From: Prostheceraeus crozeri
Taxonomy: Eukaryota; Platyhelminthes; Polycladida; Euryleptidae
Reading direction: 5' to 3'
Assembly: GCA_907163375.1 (NCBI GenBank)
Contig: CAJQUW010009249.1
Coordinates: 103,918-167,917 of the forward strand
DNA: 64,000 nt
The notes below the pieces were generated by a model that did not search any database, was not told where the DNA came from, and saw only the letters and a list, made by a program, of their open reading frames with translations. Each line of letters starts with the position of its first letter. The first letter of the stretch is position 1. The position numbers were made by a program, and so were the translations under genes. Shown one piece after another: positions 1-11,600 of the stretch.

Positions 1-451
1 TGATAGCCGATATTTCACAAATGACTTCATTCCAATTTCGTATTCTAAATATGTTTAACAATGCACTCAATACGCAGTTATAATACTTATTAAGTCAGTT
101 TATATTTCTGAATGATAAAATGAGAACAATTGCTTTGTTATGAGCAACGTGTAATTCTATCATATAAATCAAAGATCTTCAATTAGTCAGTCTATCAGTG
201 TAGGTTAAAGTATTAAAGGAAAGCTTTATAACGTAACACGTGTACTAGGCTACTAATTACAGTGATTGCAATAAAAAATAGTTTCTCACTAATACCGCAC
301 TTCTCTTTGGCTCAATAGGAATTTTGGCTTATATAAAAGAATCTTGATGACAGCACAAAATACAAAGAATGCACTTCGTTTACTTGATTCTACTCAGTTA
401 TTGAAACTTGGGCTTGAGTTTTGTGTTTCGACCCAAGTTTTGGCCCAACCT
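1..451 (+). repeat. 0.86-kb interspersed element, copy a (cut by window edge)
   Basis: This is the 3' half of a non-coding element also found at 8247-8867, 12320-13186 and, inverted, 41664-42519. Shared landmarks are a GATAGCCGA start word, the phrase ATTTCTGAATGATAAAATGA, and an ending like CCCAAGTTTTGGCCCAACC. No open frame is conserved between copies. The 5' part lies outside the window. Confidence 0.8.
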
Positions 452-459
452 CACTTTGT

Positions 460-1592
460 ACGTCTGAGTGTGGCCAACAATATTGCGGTTGTGAGAAGTT
501 CATAGATATGTTGACTTTGTAGATACCAAAAACTCATGACTGAATAAAATCATTGACAATTTCAATGTATTTATAAAAGTGTGACCGCGACCACTGTGCT
601 GTGTATGTAAAACAAACTAAAAATAAAGACTCGATAAGTCAAAGAAAGAAAGTAGATCAAGATTTAGTCATCAAGATCAATTCGACCATATCCATTCTTC
701 GCTACAATTTTTCTGCATCTTTTCGGGATGCTTGAAATGAGAGTTTGGCATGTCCCACGACTGACATTTCGTCAAATGCTCTTGATTTCTGCTTTCAATG
801 AGGCCAAGTCATCAAATTCTTGGTCAGTCAGCCTCTCTACAATGATTCCTCAAACGTTTTCAACAAGTCAACAGTCATTAAACTTCGCAGACTGAATGTC
901 GATAGGAATTCGATCACCAAACAGTCGATCAACTTCTTCTATCACTTCCTTTATTCGATAAATTGAGGCACCGTCATCTCACCAATGTTTTGCAAATCGC
1001 ATGCGAGTCACAAGATGTCGCTCAGTAAGACAAATTGTCTTTCGGCTGCGATAAGCCCTCAGTCCTGCCTCTTGATGAGTCCTGCGCACGGATGATTGAG
1101 AGGTGCCAGAGACTGATGCCGTTGCTGGTCGAGTGGACCACAGCCTTCTTGTATTCCACGGCGACTGCCACTTTATCAGCCATTTCGTAGAACCTCGCAG
1201 ATTGGCAGTGACTACGTTCAGCGAATCATGTGCGAATTCTTCTCAGAGTTCACAAAACAACATTTCGAATAGAATCAAAACTCATTCAACTAATTTCAGA
1301 GCGTTCACTTCCTTTCAAGTGTTTGCCTATCTTATAGCCACTCCAATTACCATGGAGCCATCCACCACCGCATTTGACTTCTACATTGACTTCATGTAGA
1401 GCTAGAGAACTTTCCTGTGAGCAAAAATTTACAAATCAGCTGTCTAAAGTATTATGATGCATTATGCATGCAACACATGCGACATGTAAAACTAGGAAGA
1501 GTTTTGAAATTCAAAATCGTCAAATATTGCAGAACATAACGCATCTATGAACTTCTCATAACCGCAAACTTGGTGGCCACACTCAGAGGTTC
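460..1592 (-). mobile_element. Degenerate Tc1-like DNA transposon with inverted ends
   Basis: The two ends are imperfect inverted repeats of about 50 bp. The left end (about 462-510) reads CTGAGTGTGGCCAACAAT then TTGCGGTTGTGAGAAG. The right end (about 1541-1588), read on the minus strand, gives CTGAGTGTGGCCACCAAG then TTGCGGTTATGAGAAG. A broken Tc1-type transposase lies between them on the minus strand. A clear TA target duplication is not visible. The element abuts copy a of the 0.86-kb repeat on one side and the duplicated block on the other. Confidence 0.7.
664..1180 (-). pseudogene. Tc1-like transposase remnant
   Basis: Minus-strand translation gives a recognisable DNA-binding tail (VRRTHQEAGLRAYRSRK, then LTERHLVTRMRFAKHW) followed by a stop. 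After a large loss of the catalytic middle comes a Tc1-type C-terminus: ENV, then stop where Trp is expected, GIIVERLT, then SLKAEIKSI and SSIPKRCRKIVAKNGY. In Tc1 transposases these correspond to the LREAGL..RRPRKKP and PIENLWG...IP.RC segments. At least three in-frame stops are present (two TGA plus one before ENV). The region holding most of the DDE/D triad is absent, so it cannot encode an active enzyme. The family is assigned by remembered motifs, not by a search. Confidence 0.65.
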
Positions 1593-4300
1593 AAAATGGT
1601 ATATCGTATGCAATCATTGATCTACAACACGTTCAAAAATAGGGACATTTAATTTGACTCATCTTGTAATCAAGGAAGCTGAAATTAGATATTCCAGCTG
1701 TCTTGGAAATGCATGCAGAAACTATTCAATTTCGTGTGCAATAGCTTCTAGCCATCGAGTGCTTTGTCGGATGAGTCCTTCTGTCAAGGTTGGAGAGGCG
1801 CAATAGTCATACACTGGAAATTAACTTAGTGGAAGACCGTGACAGCAAAATGAAATTTCTCTAAGAGCAGTCAGTCTCTTGTCATTGGAAAACTAAGCAA
1901 TCAACTATTGAAATTCAATTACTTTTTGATGAGCTCTGCATTCCGCCACTATAGAATTATGTGATTCCATCTCGCTGTTTTTGAACACTAAAAAATTTAT
2001 TTTAGACACGGACTGCTGGGTTTTGAAGAAAATGAAATGCTAGCGCTGCTATCAAGATATGAAGAAATATTTTCTTCCATAAATTCAAAAATTAGTGAAA
2101 TCAACTGTCCAGGATAAAAGCTGTTTTCTTTTAAAAATTCAATTTTCTAATATTTTCCTCCACAGTTATCAAAATTGGCTGTCTCCGAGGATCAGTCGAA
2201 TGTAAATATCATGAAATCATTTTTCAATGTGCAAGTAAATGATATTTGACTGAAAGAAATGCATCAAGAAAATAATGTAACTTTGTGATAATTTGTGTAC
2301 TTAAATTGAAATTGTTTGCATAACTTTTTTCAACGTTTATCTGACGAAGAGGAAAGTTTTAATGTCTCCCATTAACCCTCAGAGACCTGAGCTTTTTCAC
2401 ACCCTCTGAGACCTGAGAGGGGGTCCAGTGGACCCCTTTTACAAATTCTTAGTTTACATGTTCAAATCGATATCAGATCATTAGGAAAGCTGATTTTGAG
2501 TAAAACAATGATGTTTGCGTGTATCAAGTCGATATAGCTACTCCCTTGAGTGTCTTTCAGCCTTCTCAGCAAGCACATGCGAAAAAGTGGTGTTTTTGTA
2601 ATTCAACGACATTTATCACACTATCAGTTGTACTAAGAGTCGGTTTTACGATGTGTGCTGTCACCATTTAACCTCAGATAGTTGACTTTAGTGAAACTGA
2701 TTTATTCCATGCAGCGTAACCCTTACATTTGACCATTTTTCAAATGTATCAATACTAATTGAAAATAAGCCTAAACTGAGCCATAATTCCTGTATTTCAA
2801 GATCCTCAAAACATCTGTGGAGATCTCAAACTCATCAATTACTGCTGTGAAAACTATGCCAACTGTCTGCTTTTAGTGTTGAACTATGAATATAGTGACA
2901 GCTTTCATTTTGAACATTGATTTATGCTGATTTGTTTATGTAGGCCAACCAGTCATGCACGATCATGTGCGGAAACAAAATATTCACATTTTGCGATCTT
3001 CTAACAGAACGCACATGCACGAGCATGATGTAAACAATGAATAAAATGAATTTCACTCATTATGCACCATCGTGGACATGCACAAAATCATTTTTCATCT
3101 GATAGTAAACATTTTGTGATGGGAATTTCTACACCCTCTGAGACCTGCGCGGGGGTCCAGTGGGGACATGGAGATAGCACATGAAGATTCACTGTCAAAA
3201 ATGATGATTTTACATGGGCATGAGCAGTTGATATATTCTCAGCACAAAAGTGAAATAGAAAAATATGGCTCCGGGTTCCACTGGACTCCCTTCAGGTCTC
3301 TGAGGGTTAAATTTGATAAATGAGGTTTCATGTAATATTGACGAAGTTAGAAGTCGGGCATGCATGAGCTTTCTTCACCTCTACACGCATGCCTCGTTTT
3401 TTGTAGGATTTACGGATAACTGAATTTACAGAACAAAGCTGAAAAGTTTAGTCTGGAGGTTCAATTTGTCGATGATGCTTCGTGACAAGAAGCTAAATAG
3501 AATCATAAAGGAACTTGATCTTATTTGTCGTTCAATAAGTAAACCGAAACAAGTTCTAAAATCCTTAAATGCTAAACCAAAGTTCAATTGAAATAGAGCA
3601 ATTCCTTTGGTTTCAATTAAATGACACTGTATCTGCGGGGTTGGGTCAACCCATTAAACACGGGGGCGTACATATATACGTGCATAATACGATGTATATT
3701 CCCATGAGTAGCCTGCTGAAAAGAGGAGAAGCCGGTTGGAATACCCATGACCTTTTTCTGATTTTTCATTCATTTATATAATGTATACTGTATATACATA
3801 AATGATTTACAGTTTTTGTACAAGTGCAAACATTTACTATTGGATCAGCATTAGAATTTTGTGACTCCAAGTGTCACGGATTTGCAGAGAAGCAATCGAT
3901 CGTCAGACAGAAACAAATGCGAAGGAATTGCATTTGTAGCTCTCATGATTGTAGATTAATTGTAGTTGTCTGTAGGTCAGATGACGATTTATATCTGCAT
4001 CTGATTTACTGATTCTTTACAATAGGGCATACTGCACTGATGACGGCAAGCAAGCCAGAAACGTTTGTAGTTCCCGCAATGATTTAATTCAGATTCTGTT
4101 CTCAACTCTTGAATACATACAATACATATAACCAAAAGAAACACTCGCAGTGTAAAGAAAAACAAATAGACTTGCCCAACCGGTTTCACTTGTTAGCAAG
4201 CTACTCAAGGGCTTTAATGAATCAAGCAAATAAATTCAAACACAACACATTACAAGACGCAGTGATAGCTGAAAGCAATGCATTGTACAAATGTACAGTA
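1593..4300. repeat. Duplicated block, copy 1 (paralogue of 53.74-57.35 kb)
   Basis: Most of this stretch aligns by eye with 53745-54018 plus 56147-57345. Shared phrases include ATCGAGTGCTTTGTCGGATG near both starts and GACACTGTATCTGCGGGG near both ends. Copy 1 has two extra pieces: a TTAA-flanked element at 2372-3310, and about 280 bp at 3980-4260. No coding frame is conserved between copies, so short open frames here (for example 3569-3781 and 3824-4012) are not supported as genes. The left edge cuts through a mariner-type MITE that is whole in copy 2. Confidence 0.8.
2372..3310. mobile_element. Non-autonomous TTAA-flanked (piggyBac-type) element
   Basis: Both flanks are TTAA. The ends are inverted repeats: CCCTCAGAGACCTGA on the left, and TCAGGTCTCTGAGGG on the right. 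Just inside are GGGTCCAGTGGACCC-type palindromes near the left end, at about 3150 and near 3275. The paralogous block has a single TTAA at 56661-56664 and no insert, so both edges are exact. No transposase frame is present. TTAA specificity is characteristic of the piggyBac superfamily. Its inverted repeat differs from that of the autonomous piggyBac at 29.1-32.8 kb, so a different enzyme family presumably mobilised it. Confidence 0.85.
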
Positions 4301-5830
4301 TGTAGCGCAAGGATTATTAGATATCCTGACTTAAGACTGCATTAAATATCTTCATGCACCATTTTTCTTTTTCCTCCCGCTGATGTCTATTTACATCAGA
4401 TGGTAATTGTAATATGGGCATCATTTTGAATGGAGGATCGCTGTTCTGTGCACAGCAAGCGATGTTACTGCTGACCTTGAGTACCCTATATTTCTCTTCT
4501 TTGATATATTGCCTATGTACTCGAGCGCGTGATCTTAGCATATCGTCCGTCTGTCCCACATAAAGATCCCGGCATCAAAAACACATTGCATGACGTATAT
4601 TAGGTGTCTTGAAGAGCAGTCCATGTTGCTTTTGATCTTAAAAGTTCTTTTTGTTTGATGTTTTTTGTATACTTAAACTCGATGCCCTCGGCTAAGTGAT
4701 CGCAGCATAGACATCGAGTATTGCCACATTTCTTAACTCCCATCACTGTTTTCCTGTTGTTATGTTGTAGGATTCGTAGCAATGCTGGAGGTTGCTTATA
4801 TGTCGGTTTAATTCGATAATCAGAAAATGGTTTAGTTTGTTTTAAGCCAGAAAATACCGGAGAAAATGCTGCTGTAAACTTTAAATTTGGGTTCTAAGTT
4901 TCAATGTAATGAATAGTTTTTTCATTATTGTCTACACTATCATTCCTGCCCTCGAGAAGGGACTTTGTTATCGGATCGTTTGCAAGTTGATGAGGATAAC
5001 ACAGTTGTTTTAGCTTGAATTTCATTTCCACATGTCGTTTGTTTCTGTTTATAACATTCGATACTATTTGAGTTATTCGTCCTACCAGAGTATATGGTAT
5101 GTTGCGAATGATGTGACGAGGATGGGCTGAGTAAAATGGTGAATAACTGTAACTATCTGTAGGCTTCTTGTGATGTATGTCAGCTTGAAGTCTCTCGCCG
5201 TCTTTATTTATCAAAACATCAAGGAAATTGATTGTTTCATAGCTTTTCTCCATAGTAAACTTGATTCTACTGTTAAGACTATTCAAAAACACATGAAAAT
5301 CTTCAATATGTCCAAAACAATCTCTCCACAAGATGAAACAACCATCTAAATAGCGAATCCAAGAATTATGAAACACGTTATAATCAGACGGACGGAGTCA
5401 TAGTCTTAGCAAAGGACTACATCCTGCAAGTGTCAAAGTAGCATATGCTGGGATTATGCGAGTACCCATGAATGTGCCTGATACTTGGAGTAAGTTAGAT
5501 CGTCAAAAGTGGAATAATTATTAGTGAGGATTATCTCAATTCCATTTAGTATAAAATCTGTTGTAAATCTTTCATTTATTTTATCATTGTGCTTATGGAT
5601 CCAATATTCAATGGCTTGGAACCACACCGTCATCAATATTCGTATATAATGATACAATATAGAAAGTTACTAAGGCCTGTGGGGTTATCTTCTCTGGAAT
5701 TTTTGTTTAAGATTGAAATGTGTCTTTACAGAAGCTCGCCAACTTATGGGGCTTCAATATATCATCCAAAAAGGAGCTCAGATTGCTTGTTGAAGCATAT
5801 CTGCTGGATATGATAGGTCTAAATTTTAAT
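4300..5830 (-). pseudogene. Penelope-like element (PLE1) reverse transcriptase, broken
   Basis: Reading the minus strand from the high coordinate, the order is: a segment with FLDDILKP, a frameshifted GTFMGTRIIPAYA motif, RYLDGCFILW (the catalytic YxDD motif, here YLDG), INFLDVLINKD, HPRHIIRNIPYTLVGR, a Cys-containing linker (CGNTRCLCC), then LYVGQTDDMLRSR, resembling the end of a GIY-YIG nuclease core. These are the motifs and order of Penelope-like retroelements. The change of the second catalytic Asp to Gly, several stops and at least one frameshift make it dead. A near copy lies at 8875-10225. Its upstream half is missing or unrecognisable. Confidence 0.75.
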
Positions 5831-6504
5831 TCTTGTGGCAATTAACTCTAACTTAACATAGCCGAAATTGTCAAAGGGTATATCATTAAAGGTATCTGCT
5901 AATTTGTGCACCTAAAAAAGGAGAAAAAGAAAAGGAGTACAGATGGATTAAATTTGCTGATACAATCTACTTCATTCTTATATAAACAGTTATGAAAAGT
6001 TTTGCAGAATTTCTTAATAATGTTAATGGTTGAATTTATGTGGCAATTTTCAACACGTTTGTGGCTGTTTGTATCACTCAATATCATGGCTACATTTTTT
6101 AAACAGATCTTTAATTATCATGTTTTCAAACTTCAAAGTAAAAACTGAACCTAAAACAATCTATGATTTTTTCTATGGAAGATTGATGCGAGTATATGAT
6201 ATTAGTGTCATTCCTATCTGTTATAGTCTGAGTTTTGAAATGTATTTTTGAAAGAAGAAAGTTTATTTATATAGATTTATCACTTATTCAACTTATTATT
6301 TCTTTGAATTTATTTTAACTTATTTATCAGTTTTCTTGCACGTTGTTCGTTCGGTTAATGCATTTCTTATTTAGACTACCGCATATTTATTTCGTGTTTA
6401 TTTTTATCCTTGACCTTCTGGGAGGGCAAGATAAATTTTCATAGAAATATTCGCTTTATCACATTGGTTATTGGACATTTGCCATAGATTTAGAGGATAA
6501 GCTA

Positions 6505-6601
6505 TTCTATGAATCTAGCGGGCTAGAAAATCGTAGAAATCCTCGTATACGCTTCGCGGCCTCTGATTTCTACATTTTCTTGCCCTTCTGGCTTCATAGA
6601 A
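6505..6601. repeat. Foldback hairpin with about 37-bp arms
   Basis: The left arm (6505-6541) begins TTCTATGAATCTAGC and ends CGTAGAAATC. The right arm (6564-6601), read on the minus strand, begins TTCTATGAAGCCAG and ends TGTAGAAATC. They pair over most of their length around a loop of about 22 bp containing CGCTTCGCGGCCTC. A related half-copy (GGGAGGGCAAGAT, then TTCATAGAAAT) lies about 70 bp upstream. It resembles a small foldback MITE. Confidence 0.6.
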
Positions 6602-6710
6602 CACCTATTTTCCACAGTAATTGGTTTTTGACGTAGGTCACTGCTAATTTTGGTTACCGTAGCATTTTCGTTGGTGTGTGGCTGTCGGAGTGTAGATCTC
6701 TGGGGTTCCT

Positions 6711-6732
6711 CTCTCTCTCTCTCCCTCTCTCT
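6711..6732 (+). repeat. CT microsatellite
   Basis: A pure pyrimidine run of CT dinucleotides with a single CC interruption. Confidence 0.8.
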
Positions 6733-7069
6733 GTGGCTTTGCGAGACTAATGTTTGTTCTCATTTCTGTTCCATCATAGTCGCTGCCCACAGCTGCTGAA
6801 ACTCATGTCACTTGGCTTTCTCCATGCACCGCTGCATCAATTTTATCTTGTTGGCAGCAAGACTGCACACAAATCATTTTTGTATTGTTCATCCTCGACA
6901 ACTTTCAACCATCTTGTAAGGTCTATTTATAGAATATGCAGATCCGTCTACACGGCCGGGCAGGTCATTGTGCATTGCAATAAGTAGTCATTGGTGATCA
7001 TTGATAACACTAGAAAACAAATTTTCAAAAAAAATCTGTTTATCTAGACATTCTCATTGTCTCTGGCCG

Positions 7070-7440
7070 ATTCAACCTTGAGAAACATGAAAATGAAGTC
7101 AGTTTTCTGATTCCACCGTTTGTTCAATAATTGCAGGGTGTCCAAAAGTTCTCTGATTGTTTATTCTTCAAATAGAAATAATACGAACATCTACATGCGT
7201 ACTTGCGACATGTTGCCCTTCATGAATATTGATTCCGGTTAATTCGATATTGAGAAGAAGAATCTGAAGTAAATCTTTTTAAATTTCACTCACTGTTGGC
7301 TAATTGCAGGATGTTGGAAAGTTTCAACTGTCCATTTTTCATGATAAAAGTAACACAAATATGATGTATTTGATGAACTTATTTAAGAATTTTATGTCGG
7401 TCAATTCGACACTGAAAAACACGAAATTGAAGGTTTCTTG
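7070..7440. repeat. Degenerate tandem units of about 170 bp
   Basis: Similar phrases recur at about 7070, 7240 and 7410: TTCAACCTTGAGAAACATG, TTCGATATTGAGAAG, TTCGACACTGAAAAACACG. The first two are followed by GCAGG(G/A)TGT(C/T) about 60 bp on. Divergence is high and no function is evident. Confidence 0.35.
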
Positions 7441-8044
7441 TTATCTTAAACCCATCAGGATCGCGGCCCCACCCCTCATCAACTTCTTTTTATATCTCCA
7501 AAAATAAGTCAGATATAAGCTCAATTTTTTCTGACTTTTAGCTTGTATGCATGTTGAACTTTCAGTCAAAATTTGGGCAAAATTGACTGACGGTAAGGTC
7601 AGTTTTAAAGGTCATTTATAAAAGTACGTTTTTGAAAATTGATGGTTTTCATTTTGAGCAGCATTGACTATTATTGATATAATGTTTCTGTATCATATTT
7701 ACATGATGTTAATGCATGCGCAATTCAAGGTTGTCAACACACACATTCATCTTATCTCCCAAAATGAGTACATGAACATGAAAATGTAAAATGTGAAAAT
7801 ATGAAGTTTTGATCAATTTTTAGATATGAAACCCACAGAAGAATGCAAAATACGTATCATCATTCGAAAGATTGCATTCGGAATGTATCATAACATTGTC
7901 TTAACAGCGAATAAGTCAACACAACGAGACATTTGTAAAGATAGAAAAATGCAATGATACATGAAAAGACATTATTTACGTTCAAATTTCAAATTGCTCT
8001 TCATACTGCTAAAATTAACACAGAATATTATGCTTATAACGCAA

Positions 8045-8246
8045 TATAGATATACTTGAGTCAAAGTTTGTATAAATACTTTAGTTGCAATAAACAATTT
8101 TTGATGAGTCAAAAAATACATAGATTCATGAAAAATGAAAAAAATTGAAAAAACAAATTTTAAATTTGAATTTTTGGTATAAAGATCTTCGAATCATACA
8201 AAAAAGGCACTACCATTCGAAATAGGAGACTCGAAATATGTGGTAA
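8045..8246 (+). repeat. Interspersed repeat X, copy 1
   Basis: About 200 bp closely matching 12008-12213, from ATAGATATACTTGAGT to CGAAATATGTGGTAACC. Non-coding. In both places it lies just upstream of a copy of the 0.86-kb element. Confidence 0.8.
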
Positions 8247-8867
8247 CCGCGCATTGAAAGTTCATACCTATTGTATCTACTGTGAGCTTACATGTATTTT
8301 GTTGCATTTGTACGTATTGAATTTTTATATATTCCGTATATTTTATATATTCATTTATTATAATTATTTTATATATTCATCGCAGTTATCTTCGCACCTT
8401 TGACTTTCTAGCTGCGATAGCCGACATTTATCCAAAAATAAATTCATTCCGATTTCGCATTCTAAATATGTTTCAGCATGCACTTACTGCGCAGCTATAA
8501 TATTTATCAAGTTTGTTTATATTTCTGAATGATAAAATGAAAACAACTGCTTTGCTATGAGCAATGTGTAACTCAATCATAATTAAATCAAAGATCTTCA
8601 ATTAGTCAGTATATCAGTGTAGGTTATATTAAAAGAAAACTTTTGACGTAATGCATGTACTTAGACTACTAATTACAATTATTGTAATAATATATCGTTT
8701 CCCACTAATATCACACTTCTCATGGGCCCAATAAGAATTTTGGCCCATAGAAGAATCTTTATGAGAGCACAAAATACAAAGAATGCACTTCGTTTAATTG
8801 AATTCATTCATTTATTTAAACTTGGGCTTGGGTTATGGATTTTGACCGCAAGTTTATGCCCAACCTT
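8247..8867 (+). repeat. 0.86-kb interspersed element, copy b (5'-deleted)
   Basis: Matches copies c and d from CGCGCATTGAAAGTTCAT to the end word TGCCCAACC, but lacks the first 240 bp or so. It directly abuts repeat X upstream and PLE2 downstream. Confidence 0.8.
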
Positions 8868-8874
8868 CGTTCAT

Positions 8875-10225
8875 GATAGCTGAAAGCAATGCATTGCACA
8901 AATACAGTACGTAGCGCAAGGATTATTAGATCTCCTGATTTAAGACTGCATTAAATATTTTCATGTACCATTTTCTTTTTCCTCCCGTTGATGTCTATTT
9001 ACATCAGATGGTAATTGTAATATGGGCATCATTTTGAATGGAGGATCGCTGTTCTGTGCACAGCAAGCAATGTGACTGCTGACCTTGAGTACCCTATATT
9101 TCTCTTCTTTGATATATTGCCTATGTACTCGAGCGCGTGATCTTAGCATATCGTCCGTCTGTCCCACATAAAGATCCCGGCATCAAAAACACATTGCATG
9201 ACGTATATTAGGTGTCTTGAAGAGCAGTCCATGTTGCTTTTGATCTTAAAAGTTCTTTTTGTTTGATGTTTTTTGTATACTTAAACTCGATGCCCTCGGC
9301 TAAGTGATCTCAGCATAGACATCGAGTATTGCCACATTTCTAAACTCATACCACTGTTTTCCTGTTGTTATGTTGTAGGATTCGTAACAATGTTGGAGGT
9401 TGTTTATATGTCGGTCTAATTCGATAATCAGAAAAGGGTTTAGTTAGTTTTAAGGCTGAAAATACCGGAGAAACTATGCTGCTGTAAACTTTAAATTTGG
9501 GTTGGAAGTTTCAATGTAATGAATAGTTTTTTCATTATTGTCTACACTATCATGCCTGCCCTCGAGAAGGGACTTTGTTATCGCGTCGTTTGCAAGTTGA
9601 TCGGGATAACACAGTTGTTTTAGCTTGAATTTCATTTCCACATGTCGTTCACATTCGATACTATTTGAGTTATTCGTCCTACCAGAGTATATGGTATGTT
9701 GCGAATGATGTGACGAGGATGGGCTGAGTAGAATGGTGAATAACTGTAACTATCTGTAGGCTTCTTGTGATGTATGTCAGTTTGAAGTCTCTCGCTGTCT
9801 TTATTTATCAAAACATCAAGGAAATTGATTGTTTCATAGCTTTTCTCCATAGTAAACTTGATTCTACTGTTAAGACTATTCAAAAACACATGAAAATCTT
9901 CAATATCTCCAAAACAATCTCTCCACAAGATGAAACAATCACATAAATAGCGAATCCAAGAATTATGAAATACGTTATAATCAGACGGACGGAGTCATAG
10001 TCTTAGCAAAGGAATACATCCTGCAAGTGTCAAAGTAGCATATGTTGGGACTATGCGAGTACCCATGAATGTTCCTGATACTTAGAGTTAAGTTAGATCG
10101 TCAAAAGTGGAATAATTATTAGTGAGGATTATCTCAATTCCATTCAGTATAAAATCTGTTGTAAATCTTTCATTTATTTCATCACTATGCTTATGGATCC
10201 AATATTCAATGGCTTGGAACCACAG
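8875..10225 (-). pseudogene. Penelope-like element copy 2 (PLE2), broken
   Basis: Near-duplicate of PLE1 that also carries about 40 bp of PLE1's non-PLE flank (AGCTGAAAGCAATGCATTG). This implies it arose by duplication of an already inserted copy. Minus-strand frames include INFLDVLINKD, HPRHIIRNIPYTLVGR and VGQTDDMLRSRARVHR. Relative to PLE1 it has a deletion around 9650 that removes part of an NRNKRH segment, plus further frame breaks. Homology to PLE1 stops at about 10225, where another PLE begins. Confidence 0.75.
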
Positions 10226-10239
10226 TGTTATCCCAAATA

Positions 10240-11600
10240 AATCAGGTGATCCTCGTATCCGGAATGGAAGCGTGATGAAAAAATAACCTTCTGCGGATAC
10301 TAAATTGATTTATTACGATAACCAATATTTCGCCTTGCGGCTTTGTCAAGGTTACAATAAATAAAGCAGAGAGTGGTAAAAGGTGGGCCTAATTTAAACA
10401 AACTTTGAGTACAGCTAGAAGAGAAACATTAACTTGGATGAACCCGTTACATGACAGTGTCTATATTTAGACCTTGACATCCGTTCATTAGGGATCCTGC
10501 ATGTTGCCGAATGTACATAGCTTCTAACGTGAGTCTCTTTTGAGTAGTATTCAATCCACGATGCAGTATCGTCCATGAAATAGGCTGCGAACAATTGGGA
10601 TGAGTCTGTAGATGTTGAAAAACAGCACTGTTATTCTGTGAGAGATGTTCTTTTATCATTGACTTGATGCAACGAGCTGACTCGCCAATGTAAATAGCAC
10701 AGCATGTATTGCACACAATTTTATATATGATATTCTTTGAGTGACACGAGTTACCTGTATCGTTCAATTTGCAACTTGTGCAGCTATCATGGCATTGGAT
10801 TTTTTGTTTCGGAGGGCGGAAAGTTCTCTTCAATGATTTGCCTGAATCAAAATACAGAGAAATATATTCTGATAATGCAGTGCATTTAACGATATTGACC
10901 ATTTTGCGTTTTGTGGCTTCGTCAACAAATGGACACCGAATATAGATTTTATCATTGCGGTCATTCCTACTTTCAGGTTTTACTTTTCCATGAAACTGGC
11001 GTTGAATTTTTCCCAAATATCTTGCAGGGTATCCATTATTTTTTAATCTGTTTATAACAAGATTCCTTGAATAACTCTCAGAATCTTTGTTTGTGGATCT
11101 GGCCTCAGCCCTCCGCAATTCACCCTAAATTACTGCTCTTTTTATTGAGACAGGAGAAAGGGAATCCCAGGGATATATTGTACCACTGTGTATACCCTTT
11201 ATATATAATCTGGCATGAAAACCATTATCCTCCAAAAAAACTTCGCTATCGAGAAAAGGTAGGAAACCATTCTCTGGCAACTTCATCGTGAACTTGATAT
11301 GTTCAGAGAAACCATTAACAATAGATAAAATATCCTCCGCAGAAAGATGAGGTTGCCATACGATGAAACAATCGTCAATGTACCGTTTCCAATCCACCAT
11401 ACCATTAAATTGAGTAAGAATCTTCTGCTCTAAAAAATTCATGTAAATAATGGCCAATTGAGGAGCCATCGCATTTCCCATTGCTAAACCATTAATTTGA
11501 CTATATTGCTGACCATTCTGAATAATTTGGTTGGAGAATAATGCAAGTTTGGTTAGGTCAATGACGTCATCAATATCCACGTCCCATATTGAGTCTGAGG
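10240..11600 (-). pseudogene. Penelope-like element (PLE-C): reverse transcriptase plus GIY-YIG, one stop
   Basis: On the minus strand one frame runs from 11580 to 10447. It begins with reverse transcriptase motifs: INGLAMGNAMAPQLA, the catalytic WKRYIDDCFIVW with both Asp residues, and LPFLDSEVF. It ends with a Cys-rich linker (CHDSCTSCKLNDTGNSC) and a GIY-YIG-type core (IIYKIVCNTCCAIYIGE, then a downstream Arg and EHL). This domain order is that of endonuclease-bearing Penelope-like elements. A single in-frame TAG (11122-11124) separates the halves, and no frameshift is seen. The N-terminal part of the reverse transcriptase is missing, so it is 5'-truncated. It is distinct in sequence from PLE1, PLE2 and PLE3. 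Confidence 0.8.
10316..10355 (-). ncRNA. Hammerhead-ribozyme-like motif in PLE-C tail (candidate, degenerate)
   Basis: The minus strand reads TAACC, TTGACAA, AGCC-GCAA-GGC, GAAA, TATT, GGTTA. This has a closing stem (TAACC/GGTTA), a near match to the hammerhead CUGANGA box (two mismatches), a stem capped by GCAA, and the GAAA box. Hammerhead ribozymes are known in the terminal repeats of Penelope-like elements. The two core mismatches suggest it is inactive, or that the likeness is coincidental. Confidence 0.35.

Larger units (their letters stand above)
5831..8044. other. No gene recognised
   Basis: AT-rich sequence with only short, composition-driven open frames. It contains an inverted-repeat hairpin (6505-6601), a CT-rich microsatellite (about 6711-6732) and loosely repeated units of roughly 170 bp (7070-7440). 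Nothing else is interpretable. Confidence 0.5.

Noticed and set aside
1103-1399. 98-codon + strand frame
   Set aside because: It overlaps the minus-strand Tc1-like remnant and has no recognisable domain.
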